The position numbers and the translations under genes were made by a program. This document shows positions 24,733-36,279 of a stretch of DNA of 64,000 nucleotides, piece after piece (within the stretch, counting starts at the first letter, position 1; the number at the start of each line of letters is the position of its first letter). The DNA comes from Andrena cerasifolii. Taxonomy: Eukaryota > Arthropoda > Insecta > Hymenoptera > Andrenidae. A model generated the notes under the pieces. It had not been told where the DNA came from. It saw nothing but the letters and a program-made list of their open reading frames with translations, and searched no databases. The stretch spans positions 4,320,001 through 4,384,000 of the forward strand of contig NC_135133.1 of the NCBI RefSeq assembly GCF_050908995.1. Direction: 5' to 3'.

Positions 24733-26973
24733 CCACAACTACTCGACCAAATAATTTCTACCTAACGCATTGCGATCCTCTCGAGTGCTCGACATCTCCA
24801 AGCGTAATCCATCGACTCGCTCCGCTTCATCGCGGAGTTCCCCGCCGAAAGTGGCCCAGAGGCGAGCGTTCACCGAATTACCGAGGAACCGTCTCTCTCG
24901 TATCTTCACCAGCTTCGTGGTCCATCGGCGCTCTCTCGCCACTGTTAGCTGCTCGGACGCATCGGCCGCGAAGGAGCAACAGAGGCGACTGTTGCACGGC
25001 GCGGCGAGTAGATACGTATCTTCCCTTGGCCGGGGGTCCGGCGGGGGATGAAGAGCGAAACGGGGGGAGCACGGAAGGAAAAGTGCGCTCCCGATATTAA
25101 TAAAATGGAATGGAGCGAAGATAATCCGTCGATGCGTCATCCACGACGCAAAAACAAAGCCCAGGCTGAATGAGGCGCGCGACGAAGCGGCGGCGCGGGG
25201 GCGTGTAGCGTTAACCGGTCGCGCTTCGGGATAAACGAAAGAATGGCACGAGGAGCGAGGTAATTAATCCGATAAAACGGGAATACTCTGTGTAACGTTG
25301 CATAATGCGAATTCCATAATCATGAGGCGAGAGAGCACAGCCTGCGGCGTTGTTTTTCTCGTAACACACAACTGTGCTGCTCGTGATAGCCGTGATTATG
25401 ACAAACGCGCGTCGCCCGCGATGCCATAACGAAGCCTCGATTCTACGCTTCGCGTTGCCGTGCTCTTCCTTCCGCCTGGCCTCATCCCCGGTCCGCCTAT
25501 AATCCTGACCTTTTTTGCGCTGCTTTCGGTTGAAAAGTGACTGGCCGAATGGGGGGACAGAGATCGGATACCTGCGATCCGTTCTTTGCCTTCGAATCCT
25601 TTCTCTTTAGGTCCACTCCGAACTTCTTCGTAAGGTTTAAATTATTATAGGAAACGAAGACGAGATAGGAGAGGCAATTGAACGATCTGCTGAGACTACT
25701 ATGGCAAATGAACTAACGAAGCAAAAATTTGTAGTCCACTTGGAGGCTAAAGGCCGTCGCGCATTTTGGTGAAACGCCGGGAGTCGAAGGAATTAATAAT
25801 AATTAACTCATTGTCGCTGGGCAGTTTTTCATAACCTTTTCTCCGCGTTTCATCAAAATGCGCGCCGGCCTTAAAGCCCCTTGCGTCGCGAGGTTCGAAT
25901 GCGACGTCCCGAATCGTGAATTTGTAACGTTTGGGGATCGGCAATCGGCTAGAAGCGCGGGAAAGGCGTGGGCGAAAGGGTGGGAACGCGGAGGGTGGAG
26001 CAGGAGAGGAAAGTTTTCGCTTGGACAGAAAGGGCAGGGAGATTCGACATTGCAGATACAGTGGAGCACTTCATAAATCATTCCCGCGGACGTGTATCCC
26101 CGCGTGCATCCGACCTGCATAACAGCCGTTGAACTTGCGAAGCACTCGAACCGGACACGTATCTGACCATGCGTGACCAGGAACGTGGCCGATTCAACTT
26201 GGTAGAAAGTGTACACGCGGCGAACCGATCCGATACAATGTTTTACTTGCTCGAAAGTTGCTGGCCGAGCGAGGGGATCAGCGATCCGGCGATTAAAACA
26301 GATTCGAGGGGTTAGCCGTCTTCGGGACGACGAGGCGGAGACCTTGACGGATCGCTGGGATTCTAGAGCCGGGTGTACCTACGTTTCCTGTTTTATCGCG
26401 CATAATAAATTGATCGCGGCCGGGTTGAAATTTTACGACCGCGATAAACCGAATACCACGAGATCGTTACACCTAACGTTCGCGCGCCATCAGCGGTACA
26501 GTCGCGTTTCGATTACCGACCCGACGTGTCAGTCTATCGGGGATAGAAAACGAATAAGTTTTTGCCTGCTAGCCACGTCTTGTTTCGCTCGTGAATCGAT
26601 TCGATCCGGGTGCAAGGAGGCGCACTCGGTGTTGGTAGTTACGGGATGACTCGGTAAACCGGAGAACCCTAGGGAGACTTCTATCGAGCTCCACTCCCCT
26701 ACGATTAGTAAGACACATTGCGAGGAATTTTGGTAGATTGATTCAAGTTCGTTGGGGAAGAAATTGCGGAATGAGTCGGGATACGTTGGTGGCTGGAATT
26801 TGGGAATGCGAGTGGCGGTAGGAGAAGTCCTCCCAGGGTTAATAACGATTGAGTCCGCCCGAGTCCGGCAATCCCGAGCGATCTCTGCCCTGCGCCGAAC
26901 AAAGCGAGGCGGACGCTTGTTACTTTTCACGGGCACGCATCGATAAAGGTTCGTTCGGCTTGTCTGATTCCAG
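24733..26973 (+). other. First intron of the zinc-finger gene, distal part
   Basis: No exon is supportable until the acceptor TTGTCTGATTCCAG at 26960-26973. The open frames here are chance frames in CpG-rich sequence. Confidence 0.5.
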
Positions 26974-27380
26974 ATACTGGCGCGCCCTACGTATTATACA
27001 AGGACAACATGGAGAGACCCCAGGGGCAATGGGGCCCGGGGCCGGGATCTCTCCAGGACGGGGGACTGTACCCGCAGCAACAGCAGCAACAGCAACAGCA
27101 GGGCTCCTCCTCGTCCGGCAGTCCACAGCAGGCCTGTGGTCCCCCTGTCGAGGGAGAAAGCGGTCCCCCGCCTTCGTTGGCCTCTCCCGTGCCCTCGCCG
27201 TACCCCTCGGCACCGCCCGAGCCTCAAGCCTTAACCCCACCTGATGACGATATACAATCGAATCAAGCCACCTCTCAGCAGCAGCAGCAGCAACAACAGC
27301 AGCAACAGACGCAGGCGCAAGTGCAGCAACAACAGCAGCAGCAGCAGCAGGTCCAACAGCAGCAGCAGCAGCAGCAGGTT

Positions 27381-27412
<32 letters not shown>

Positions 27413-28268
27413 ACAGCAGCAACAGCAGACGCAACAGCAGGATCATTCGCCGCAGCAGCAACTGACGCCGCATGAGGTGGACCGCAGCGATTGCTTCCCA
27501 GGTGCCGGGGAGCTGCAGCAGTACCCGCAGCACTACTTCAAGGAAGCCAGGCCGCATCCATCGCCGTCGGTGCCGCCTCACATGCTCACGCCAGGCGGCT
27601 TCTCGGCGCTGCACTACCTGAAGCAGCCCGGCGTGATGCTGACGTCCCTGGGCCAGGGGGACGGCGGGCCGAGTTTGGACAGCCACCAATACGCCAGCCC
27701 CAGCGCGCCGAACATGGTGACAGGGCTGCCGGACATCGTCCAGCAGAGCGGCAAGTTGTCGAAGGCGGCGAACAGCGATCTACGATTGTTCAAGTGTCTG
27801 ACGTGCGGGAAAGATTTTAAGCAGAAGTCGACACTGCTGCAACACGAGCGGATCCACACGGACAGTCGGCCGTACGGGTGTCCGGAGTGCGGGAAGCGGT
27901 TCAGGCAACAATCGCATCTAACGCAGCACCTGCGCATACACGCGAACGAGAAGCCGTTTGCTTGCGTGTACTGCGAGCGTACGTTCCGGCAGCGCGCGAT
28001 CCTCAACCAGCATCTGCGCATCCACTCGGGTGAGAAGCCATACCAATGTCCGGAGTGCGGAAAACACTTCCGTCAGAAGGCGATCCTGAATCAGCACGTC
28101 CGCACACACCAAGGCGAGCATTTCTCTCTGCCTCCCAGACTCCCCCAGAGGGCGTCCACCACAACCACACTGACCCATTCACCGGTTCTTACTGTTACTA
28201 TCACCACCGACGCCACCACCATCGTCATCTCTTCGTCATCGTCGTTTTCTACGTCTATCTATATTTAA
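26974..28268 (+). CDS. Alternative coding exon A: polyglutamine plus four C2H2 zinc fingers
   Basis: The acceptor TGATTCCAG precedes 26974, and the exon enters in phase 1 (G+AT = Asp). It reads DTGAPYVLYKDNMERPQG... to a TAA at 28266-28268. Joined to the first exon it gives 465 residues. In order, it has a Gly/Pro-rich start, Gln tracts (roughly joined residues 68-77 and 135-190) and a conserved YFKEA...GGFSALHYLKQPG region. Four Kruppel-type fingers follow from about residue 309 to 413, each starting with Cys-x2-Cys and ending His-x3-His, with TGEKP-like linkers (SRPY, NEKPF, GEKPY). It is expected to be a sequence-specific nuclear DNA-binding protein. After finger four the frame continues for about 47 residues of Thr/Ser-rich low complexity with no fifth finger, which may be read-through of an intron or 3' UTR. 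An ATG at 27009 could serve as an alternative start if the exon is used as a first exon. Confidence 0.88.
27276..27447 (+). repeat. CAG/CAA trinucleotide tract encoding polyglutamine
   Basis: Mixed CAG and CAA codons encode blocks of 6-16 Gln separated by single Val, Thr or Ala codons. A shorter Gln block lies at about 27074-27100. CAA interruptions usually limit replication slippage. Tracts of this kind in transcription factors commonly act in activation or condensate formation; that role is inferred. Confidence 0.93.
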
Positions 28269-29327
28269 CGCTTGCCGCCACCGTCACCTTTCGCCGTCAT
28301 CTCGTCTCTTTCTCCGTTCACCATTCTCCGCTCGCTCGAGACAGAGATCTTCGGACTAACAGTTCACCCATTCTCTCTCCATTCTATTTCGTTTCTGATC
28401 TCATAGCCCCCTGCATACTAAATCAATGCCCAAGTCCATTCGGCCGCCGGTGCTATCCCAAAGTCTGCCAGGGATGATCGTCCGTCTCCCGTAAGCCAGC
28501 CAAGAGTAGGAGCCTTTGGGTAACGAAGGCTCCCACCGTTAGTATGCAAGGGGTTAGTCCGCCTTGTTCCTTCGCTTGTCCAACAATTCGTTGAAAATTC
28601 GATCGAAGGATCGGCCTCGTTGCCGCCCAAGGCCAACCGAGGAACGAGAACGGTCGAGCTGGACGCGAGAGTGCTGGTGAGCTGTGAGATAGAGGAGCGT
28701 CTCACCCACGTCCTCCCCCTTCTAATCCCAGTCTACTTTTTCTCTCCTTTGCGAGCCCGCTCTTCGTTGCATCCTTCCAATTCGCTAATATATTAATACG
28801 CGCCCTCTGTTCTCGCATCTACTTTAACGCCGCCTAGCTCCCAGTAACGATCCCGCTATTAAACGCGTCCTTTCGTGAAGGTGGAGGAGGTGGATCGCGG
28901 ACCTGCCCGTCTATAACTGGTTACTGACCGCGGCTAATTGTTGCTTTATTAACTAGCTGTCTATGCTTGACGCAAATTCCACTCAAGGGGTTCGACTAGT
29001 TAACTCCTCCGTCGTTCTAGCCATCGATTGGCCATCGCAGGCAGGAAGCCTTGGGTACTAAGAATACCAGAGAGCTATCAAATAATTTGCATCAAGCATA
29101 GATCGCGATTGGTCCTTCAAGGGAAGCTAGCTAGCTTCTGGGGTTCGTGGGTTGGACGCGACGTCCCGTTACAAGTAGAATAGACTTTCGGTGTATCTAT
29201 CGGCACGTATGTAGTTAGCCCCTCTACTGGTCGCGTGGCACCGTAATCCGGGCGACTAACAAACTTCCTCCAACGACCTACTCGCGGGGTCAGCCGAGGA
29301 TGAACCTGGTTTCGCTGTTTGTTACAG
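28269..29327 (+). other. Region between alternative zinc-finger exons A and B
   Basis: It follows the exon A stop and ends with the exon B acceptor CGCTGTTTGTTACAG. No canonical AATAAA was found on the + strand, so the 3' end of an exon A transcript is unclear; a variant AATATA lies near 28787. The region contains a prominent inverted repeat (28404-28556). No further zinc-finger coding is seen. Confidence 0.55.
28404..28556 (+). promoter_or_regulatory. Intronic hairpin between the alternative exons
   Basis: TAGCCCCCTGCATACTAA (28404-28421) can pair with TTAGTATGCAAGGGGTTA (28539-28556). This gives an 18-bp stem with one C-A mismatch and one G-U pair. Inside it lies a second perfect 8-bp hairpin, GGAGCCTT/AAGGCTCC (28509-28516 with 28526-28533, loop of 9). 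The structure lies between duplicated exons, where RNA folding often controls exon choice, but a small transposon-like inverted repeat is an alternative explanation. Confidence 0.55.
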
Positions 29328-30331
29328 ACGTGAGCCCGCATCTGATCTTCAAGAACGGGATGACCCCGACACTCTGGCCGCAGGACGTTCCGTTCCCCCC
29401 GGAGGAGGGCAAGGAAGAGGTGGCGTCTACGTACGGCGACACGAACACCCAGTCGGGCACGTTCAGCCCGGCGCCGGACGCCAACTCCCTCCAGTATCCT
29501 GCCTACTTCAAGGACTCGAAGAACGGTAGCCACACGGTGTTCGGGCCTGGCGGCACCGGTGGCTTCGGCGCCCTGCAGTACATCAAGCAACAGGGCGGTA
29601 TCAAGAGCTGTCTGTCGGACGTGATACAGCACGGACGCTCCGCGGGGATGCCCCTGTACGTGCGCTGCCCGATCTGTCAGAAGGAGTTCAAGCAGAAGTC
29701 GACGCTGCTGCAGCACGGCTGCATACACATCGAGTCCCGGCCGTATCCCTGCCCGGAGTGCGGCAAGAGGTTCAGGCAGCAGTCCCACCTCACCCAGCAC
29801 CTACGCATCCACACGAACGAAAAGCCGTACGGCTGCGTCTACTGCGGCCGTAACTTCCGCCAGCGCACAATACTGAACCAGCATGTGCGCATCCACACCG
29901 GCGAGAAGCCGTACAAGTGCCAGCAGTGCGGCAAGGATTTCCGTCAGAAGGCGATCCTGGACCAGCACACGCGCACCCACCAGGGTGACCGGCCGTTCTG
30001 CTGCCCTATGCCCAATTGCAGGCGGCGCTTCGCTACCGAGCCCGAGGTGAAGAAGCACATCGACAACCACATGAACCCGCACACGGCCAAGATGCGTAGG
30101 AACTCGGCCAGCGACACGAAGCCGCCCGCCCCGCCGGCCGGGCTGGGTCCAGTGCCAGTACCGCGGGGCCTCACGCCCACGGTAGTGAAGCCCGAGCTGT
30201 ACTTCCCGCAATGCTACGCGCCGGCGTTCAATCATCAGCCGCCAGTGTCGACGGCGCAGTTCCCTGGCCAGGCGAACGGGGTGTCCGTTGCAGCCGAGTT
30301 TAAGCCACCGATCGGTCTGCCGCCACAGTGA
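29328..30331 (+). CDS. Alternative coding exon B: five C2H2 zinc fingers and Pro-rich tail
   Basis: The acceptor TTTGTTACAG ends at 29327, and the exon enters in phase 1 (G+AC = Asp). It reads DVSPHLIFKNGMTPTLWPQD... to the TGA at 30329-30331, giving a 368-residue isoform with the first exon. A YFKDS...GGFGALQYIKQQG region matches exon A. Four Kruppel-type fingers follow, starting at about joined residues 148, 176, 204 and 232. A fifth, atypical finger at about 260 has Cys-x4-Cys spacing (CPMPNC...HIDNH). The tail is Pro-rich (PPAPPAGLGPVPVPRG). Finger two is identical to that of exon A over the whole finger. There is no polyglutamine. Expected role: nuclear sequence-specific DNA binding. An upstream in-frame ATG at 29300 lies in the intron before the acceptor and is not preferred, because the acceptor and phase fit the first exon. 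Confidence 0.9.
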
Positions 30332-33300
30332 CTAACCGTCCATCCTGCCGCCTACTAGCAAGCAGGACTACCGCTGAGGTTTCAGCGATGCTTCGGACAC
30401 GCGCTGCAGACAGACGCCACGCCGTCGGGCGTCGCGGCGCACCGTTGCAGCCAGCAGCCGATCCAGCAACACTACCCGTGACATTTATCGTGCATTTACT
30501 ACTAGGCTCTTCCTTTTCGTTCCGCGGCTCCATTCTTTTCCTCGTTCCATTGGTTCGCGGGGCCTCGGACCGCGTCGTCGCCAGCTAGCGTACCCGAGAT
30601 GCTCGACGGTGAAACCGAGAGGACCATCGGGGTCGCGCGTTTCCGTTCGTCGTGTGCAATAATAATCGTGGAGGAGGAATGAGGAGGGTCGCGTACTTCA
30701 CCGGTCGATACCGTTCCGGCTTCTTTATTCCCGTCTCCGCTCCGTCGGGGCTCTTCCCGAGGATCGAGAGCGGAGGACAGTCGACGTAGCTCGCGGAGTC
30801 ACCAAACGATCCCCTTCCGCGCCATGTCTTTCCGATCATCGATATCAATGGTTACCTGACGAATACTCTCCGCTCCTTTTCGCGACAGCCGAACGAGACT
30901 ATCGGTGGAAGCCGAGTCAGCTGGCCGTCCCAAGGCCACTTCAACCGAAGCGAATGATTCCCGAGGAGGCCGCGACTTTAGCCCACGCGAACTTGTTTGC
31001 TTGAGAGACAGAGAGCGCGCGCTTACAGGCTTGGGTTTTCTGTCTTTTAGATAGATGATAGGGATCGAGATAGCTCCACTGTGGCCTTGAGCGGCCGATC
31101 GATCCTGTCCTCCCATTATAGAACGCGCGTTTTCAGATACAGAAACGCAAGGCGATCAGGGACTCCGCGGGCTGCGCCGCTCTGCAAGGGGATAAGGCCG
31201 GGCGGTAGCCAGACATCGGTCACCGTCGAGCTCTCCGCTCGCGCCGTAACGCGGCGAATCAAACCAACGAAGAATCTCGTCTATTCACCCGATACTGTAT
31301 TTTTTATATATTAATGAGTAATTAACGAGGTACCTTCTCGCGTTTATTTCGTGGATGATAAGCGAATAGCTCGAGAGAGTTCGGTGGTTCCGGGCAGGCA
31401 GGCCGTCCGAGGTGTCGTTCGTCGCGCACCGTTTACGCTCATTCGAATCAGCGTATCGCCCCGGAGGCACCGGGGCGCGAACACGCTCGGTTTCGACCAG
31501 AAATAACAGACAGACAAACAAACAAAAAAAGAAACAAACGATTGTGATACGATATTTAACTTGCCTATGTTTAAAGAAGCAAAAAAAAAAAAGAGGAAGC
31601 TGAAGAGGAGGAGGAAGAATGAGGTAATGGGATTCGGGAGGAGGGTACGTAGCCTCGAGAGGGAGGCGAGCACACGACCACGAGAAGAATGCCTGTAAAT
31701 ATGTAAAGCCGTTCACTCCGACGAACGAAACAAACGTAAAAAAAAAAAAAAGGAAAACACGCCGAAATGGTGCGAAAAAGAGCAGAGGGGATGTGCGTGC
31801 GTGGTGCGTGTATGCGTGCGTCCGTGTGAGAGTGAATCGAATGCGCGTGCAGGGTCGGGGGTTGAAACGAGAGAAACGGAGGATACGCGAGTAGGTAGGA
31901 CACGCCGAGGGAATACAAGAAAGAGGAAGAAAAGAACGGGAATAGAGGAGGAAGGAGGAAGGAGAAGTTCGGGCAGAAGGACGAGAAAACAGAGGAGGTG
32001 GTAGGGTAAGAATGGGCGGGGGAGATGAGAGATGAGAAAAAGAACGGGGGAAGAAGAGAGATTAGGTGGGATTTACGAGGACGGCGCGCGCTGTCCCCCT
32101 CCAAAAAGTGTGCTGAGCCATAGCTTTCGGGTACGACAAGTTGACGGTGACGATAGTTCCCGCGACGGGGAGGTATGAGACTCTTGTATATTATATATAG
32201 TAATATTTGAATGTATATTTATACGACAGGTTATATTATTCTATTAATCTATAATGATGATATTTTGAATCGGTTTTAAAATCAGATTGGTGCTGATATA
32301 TAAACACTTAGGTAAGCGAAACGAATGAGGAGGGAACGTGGAAGAAGGCTGAGACACCGTAGAGTAGCGTAAGTAGGGTAGTCGATAGAGTAGCTCAAAG
32401 TGAAAAGAAGAGTAAAGCCCGAGAAAAAGTGGGAGGGTGGGGAGGGGAAAGGACGGGGATAAAAAAGACTTTGGAAGGACCCTCGTGATGTCCGCTCATC
32501 CGGAACTTAATAATAATAATATTAATGAATAATAATAATAATGATTATCGTCGCACTAGCCGGTGTAATGAAAAGTGAAAGAATATTTCGTGGCAATACT
32601 TAAAACCAGACGGGACGCGAAGGAGAGGGGGAAAGAGGTGGGAGGGAAAGATACGAGGAAATTTCAACGTACTAGAGAATAGTCTTTTAAATTTCTATAT
32701 TAAGACGTGTGATCTCTCTAATTATTGTACATTATATATATATATAAATATTATGATGATCTATACCTATAGAGAGCGAGATGCATAAGTATATATATAT
32801 ATATAAATACGATTATACGTATATTAGGCGTTCTACAGTTAGTCTTTTATCGTAATTAGACACAGAGATGATCTGAGAAAGATGATTAATTGCGCGGCCA
32901 TATTCTCTGTGGCCTGTTCGTAGTGCCTCGGAATTGCTGCTCGCGGCAGTGATTTGACCGTATTTTAGGAAGGTATATTATAATAATTATATTGAGAACT
33001 GCAATTATCGATACTCTGATACAGTACTAAAAAAGAAAAAAAAACAGAAAATACGGAAAAAGAGCAAGACGAGGGGTGGGGAGAGGTCGGGGAAGAGGGG
33101 AGGTGCAGAGAGGAAAGGAGGGAACGTGTCGCCAGGCGTCACGCTAATCGACTCATTATTTAATTATTAGAGATATCTACTTATATCGCGTTTACGAGAC
33201 ATTAGAAGGGAGATAAAGGAGAAGACGCGCAAGATACGATCCGTTGTGCCGATATTCGTTATCACCAAGCTCTGTTCGCTCGCGCGCGTTGCTCCTCGCT

Positions 33301-34706
33301 CTCCCCCTTTCTCGTTCGCCGCCAGCGCGTTCAGAACGCCCGGAACGAGGAAGGGGGTGCTTCGGACGAACCGGGAAACCTTCGGGAGAACCGATCTCCA
33401 TTATCCGCGAGCATTATCGTCGCGGTGCTCGCGATCTATCTGGACTTGTTTAGGTTGTTTTAGGAACAGTCCGCAGCGACACTCTTCGCTACACGCCTCG
33501 CGATCCGGATCACCGAGTTTCCGCGGTTAGTTCGATCGTCGATCGCCGATGCTCGCATGCCTCTTCGCGGCGTTATTAACCGTAACGATCTCCCTTCGCA
33601 TCGTCGATTAATCGAGCGACGAATAATCGCCCGTAACCACCATCGACCGCCAATTGTTATCCCCCATTTTTTATCTCGATTTTTTTTTCTTTGTTAAATT
33701 CCCAACCGTCGGAAAATACGCCCGCAGCGCGAACAATAATTCAATCCTTGCAGGCCGCGACAGGAACGCGTCCGCGAGCGTGAACGCGTGAAATATTGTT
33801 CGCCAATGAAATAATAATTGGTTTATTATGTGTCGGTCGACGGGCAACTATCGCCGCGTACCATCCAGAGACAATCATTCGTTGAAAACGCGCATTAACG
33901 ATCCGGCCATGCGCGCGGTCCCGTCGAAGTATCTTAATTAGCGTCATTCGTGGATCGCGCTCGATTCGATTCGAATTTCCGGAAAACTCGCTCGCGACGC
34001 GGCGTGCAGTACGACTTCTACCCGGGGGGGATAATTGGAGAACAGCTTTCCTACGCAATGTTTCTTACTGTTTCGGTTCTTTAAGTGTTCCTTTGCACCA
34101 GATCTCCGCGTTGCGTTTCATATTTTTTTTTACTATTCATTGCTCCCTTGAACCACGCGGGAAACGAGAACGAAACGCGAGATGAGTTCAGATTTCAGAT
34201 ACCAGCAAGCTAGCTGACAGAGAGGAATATTCGAGGGTAGATTGGAAACAATTTCCAGAATTTTTCGATAATAACCTTGGGGAAAAATTCAATGGAAAAG
34301 GGAATCTTGTTTCAGTGGCGAGAAGAGGTGCTCGTCGAAGGGCGTCGGTGGTGTGACAAGAGGAACGGGTTCGGTGCTCCGCCGAGCGACAAAGATTGCG
34401 AATCTCGACGTTCGCTGAAAATTAAACGGAATTCGAATACATACTCGATTCGGGGGTTGGGGGGGCTGGATTTGTCGCGTCGATTGAATCGAAGTTCGCG
34501 GGCGTCAGACTAGGGGTTGGAAATGGGGGGTCGGGGGGGGGGGCGATGTGAAAGATGACTATTTGTTGTAAACAAAGTTGTAGATACGAACGAGATCTTG
34601 TTTATTGTTTTAACTGGTCGTACTCGATGTAACGATATATCGCCTCATATCATACTATTAATTATTAATTATCGCTATTAATTATTAATTATTATTAAGT
34701 TTCTTT

Positions 34707-34718
34707 GAGAGAGAGAGG

Positions 34719-34751
<33 letters not shown>

Positions 34752-34752
34752 T
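34707..34752 (+). repeat. (GA)n microsatellite
   Basis: An almost uninterrupted GA dinucleotide run, continued by GTGTGTGAGA. Confidence 0.9.
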
Positions 34753-34855
34753 GTGTGAGAGAAAGAAAGAGAAATTTTGCATACGGTGCAGTGGTTAGTT
34801 TCGTTCTGTTTTTTATAGAGTTTTTCACCTTTTCTACTCTAGTATTCCGTTTTTT

Positions 34856-34887
34856 TTATATATATATATATATGTATATATATATTT
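34856..34887 (+). repeat. (TA)n microsatellite
   Basis: TA dinucleotide run with one TG interruption. Confidence 0.9.
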
Positions 34888-35068
34888 GGTCGACTGTAAC
34901 GGAACGCTCCATCGCACTACGATGTCCGACATTGTTACACGTTACAATTCGTTTCTCTCGTTTTTTTTCCTCTTTTTTTTATACACGCTACTTTTGTACA
35001 CAAAGTAATCGACTACTAGTGCTTATGCTTGTTATAATCTTTAATCTCGCAGTCACAAAATCGGCCGT

Positions 35069-35148
35069 GTGATGTATAAATATATATATGTACTATACAT
35101 ATATATGTATATATATATATAAATATATATATGTACTATACATATATA

Positions 35149-35181
<33 letters not shown>

Positions 35182-35182
35182 T
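35069..35182 (+). repeat. (TA)n/(TATG)n repeat with direct duplication
   Basis: AT/TG-rich simple repeat in which the block AAATATATATATGTACTATA occurs twice (about 35076 and 35121). It is followed by TGTGTGTG and a long TA run. Confidence 0.85.
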
Positions 35183-36256
35183 TATAGTGTGTTGCGGATG
35201 AGAAGATGTTGATTGGTGAATGCAATGTCGGATTGGTTTTTAAACTGTTTTATCTCTTTATATATATATATGTATATATATACATTCATATGTATATGCA
35301 TATGAATATTTTATACAATCCGCGAAGAATCTCGCAATTCGAAGGAAAAACGGTGAAAAAGAATGAAGGAAACCGATGGCCAGCTGATCTGGCCCGACGA
35401 CGACAGGGGCGCGTTATATTTTTTACTTTTTAAGTTCCGTGTATACGTACTCCGGCCGCGCGCAGAACTCGTTGCGAACTGCTGCGAAACTGGTTTGGGG
35501 TGGTTGGACGACGTCAGAGCCTTGTGTGGTGCCATTTCGATCGACGGAACAGCTCTCTCGCGCGCGCGAGAGAGGCGTTTCAGCGCTGCGAAAAAAAAGC
35601 AAGTGGGGGGGTGGGGGGTAGGAACCGCGCGGGTGGCGGGCACTGTGATATCGATTCGCTAAGCGGTAAAAAAAAAAAAAAAAATAAAACTGGGGGATAA
35701 TCAAGAAGAGAACATCGGCCGGTCAGAATTCGCGGGGATCTCGCGGGCACGTGGGAACGATCGGGTACGATCCACGAGGTTGTTGTGACGCGTTCCACGT
35801 ATGTATACGATGTTACGATACGTTTATTTGTAAGCGACTTTTAACTATTTCTAGTGTGTACAGTAGGGGCGCGCGATCGTGGACGAACGAAATCGTGGTT
35901 CGTGGATCGCCTCGTCCCGGCGCGCATCCGCGAGGCTCCTTCGGGCCTTCCCGGGGGCCGAGAGCCTCGGAGCCGAAAGTTGCTGGCTCGACGGCCGAGG
36001 AGTATGCGGAGATAGAGGAACGAGGGGGGAGAAACCGCGCGCGTCGTCGTTTCGAAGTCGATCGAATAACTATTTCGCGACAGCCCGACGTCGTCCCATC
36101 CCCTCGCCAACCCCTTGGCGAACTTGTTAATCGTCTATCACGCCTATCGCTACGATTAATGCATTTACTATTATTATTATTTTTGTCTGTCTTTCTTTAT
36201 TATTTATCGATTGTTGGCGCGTTTACATCGAGAGGGGAGGAGTAAACCGATTTAGC

Positions 36257-36279
36257 CCGCGCGCGCGCGCGCGCGCGCA
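36257..36279 (+). repeat. (GC)n microsatellite
   Basis: A near-pure alternating CG run of 23 bases. Alternating CG can adopt left-handed Z-DNA. Confidence 0.9.

Noticed and set aside
27231..27689. Long minus-strand open frame rich in Leu opposite exon A
   Set aside because: It is the complement of the CAG/CAA tract (poly-Leu read from CTG/TTG) and has no independent support.
29300..29327. ATG at 29300 as the start of the exon B protein
   Set aside because: It lies upstream of a strong acceptor whose phase fits the first exon, and the residues it adds do not match exon A.
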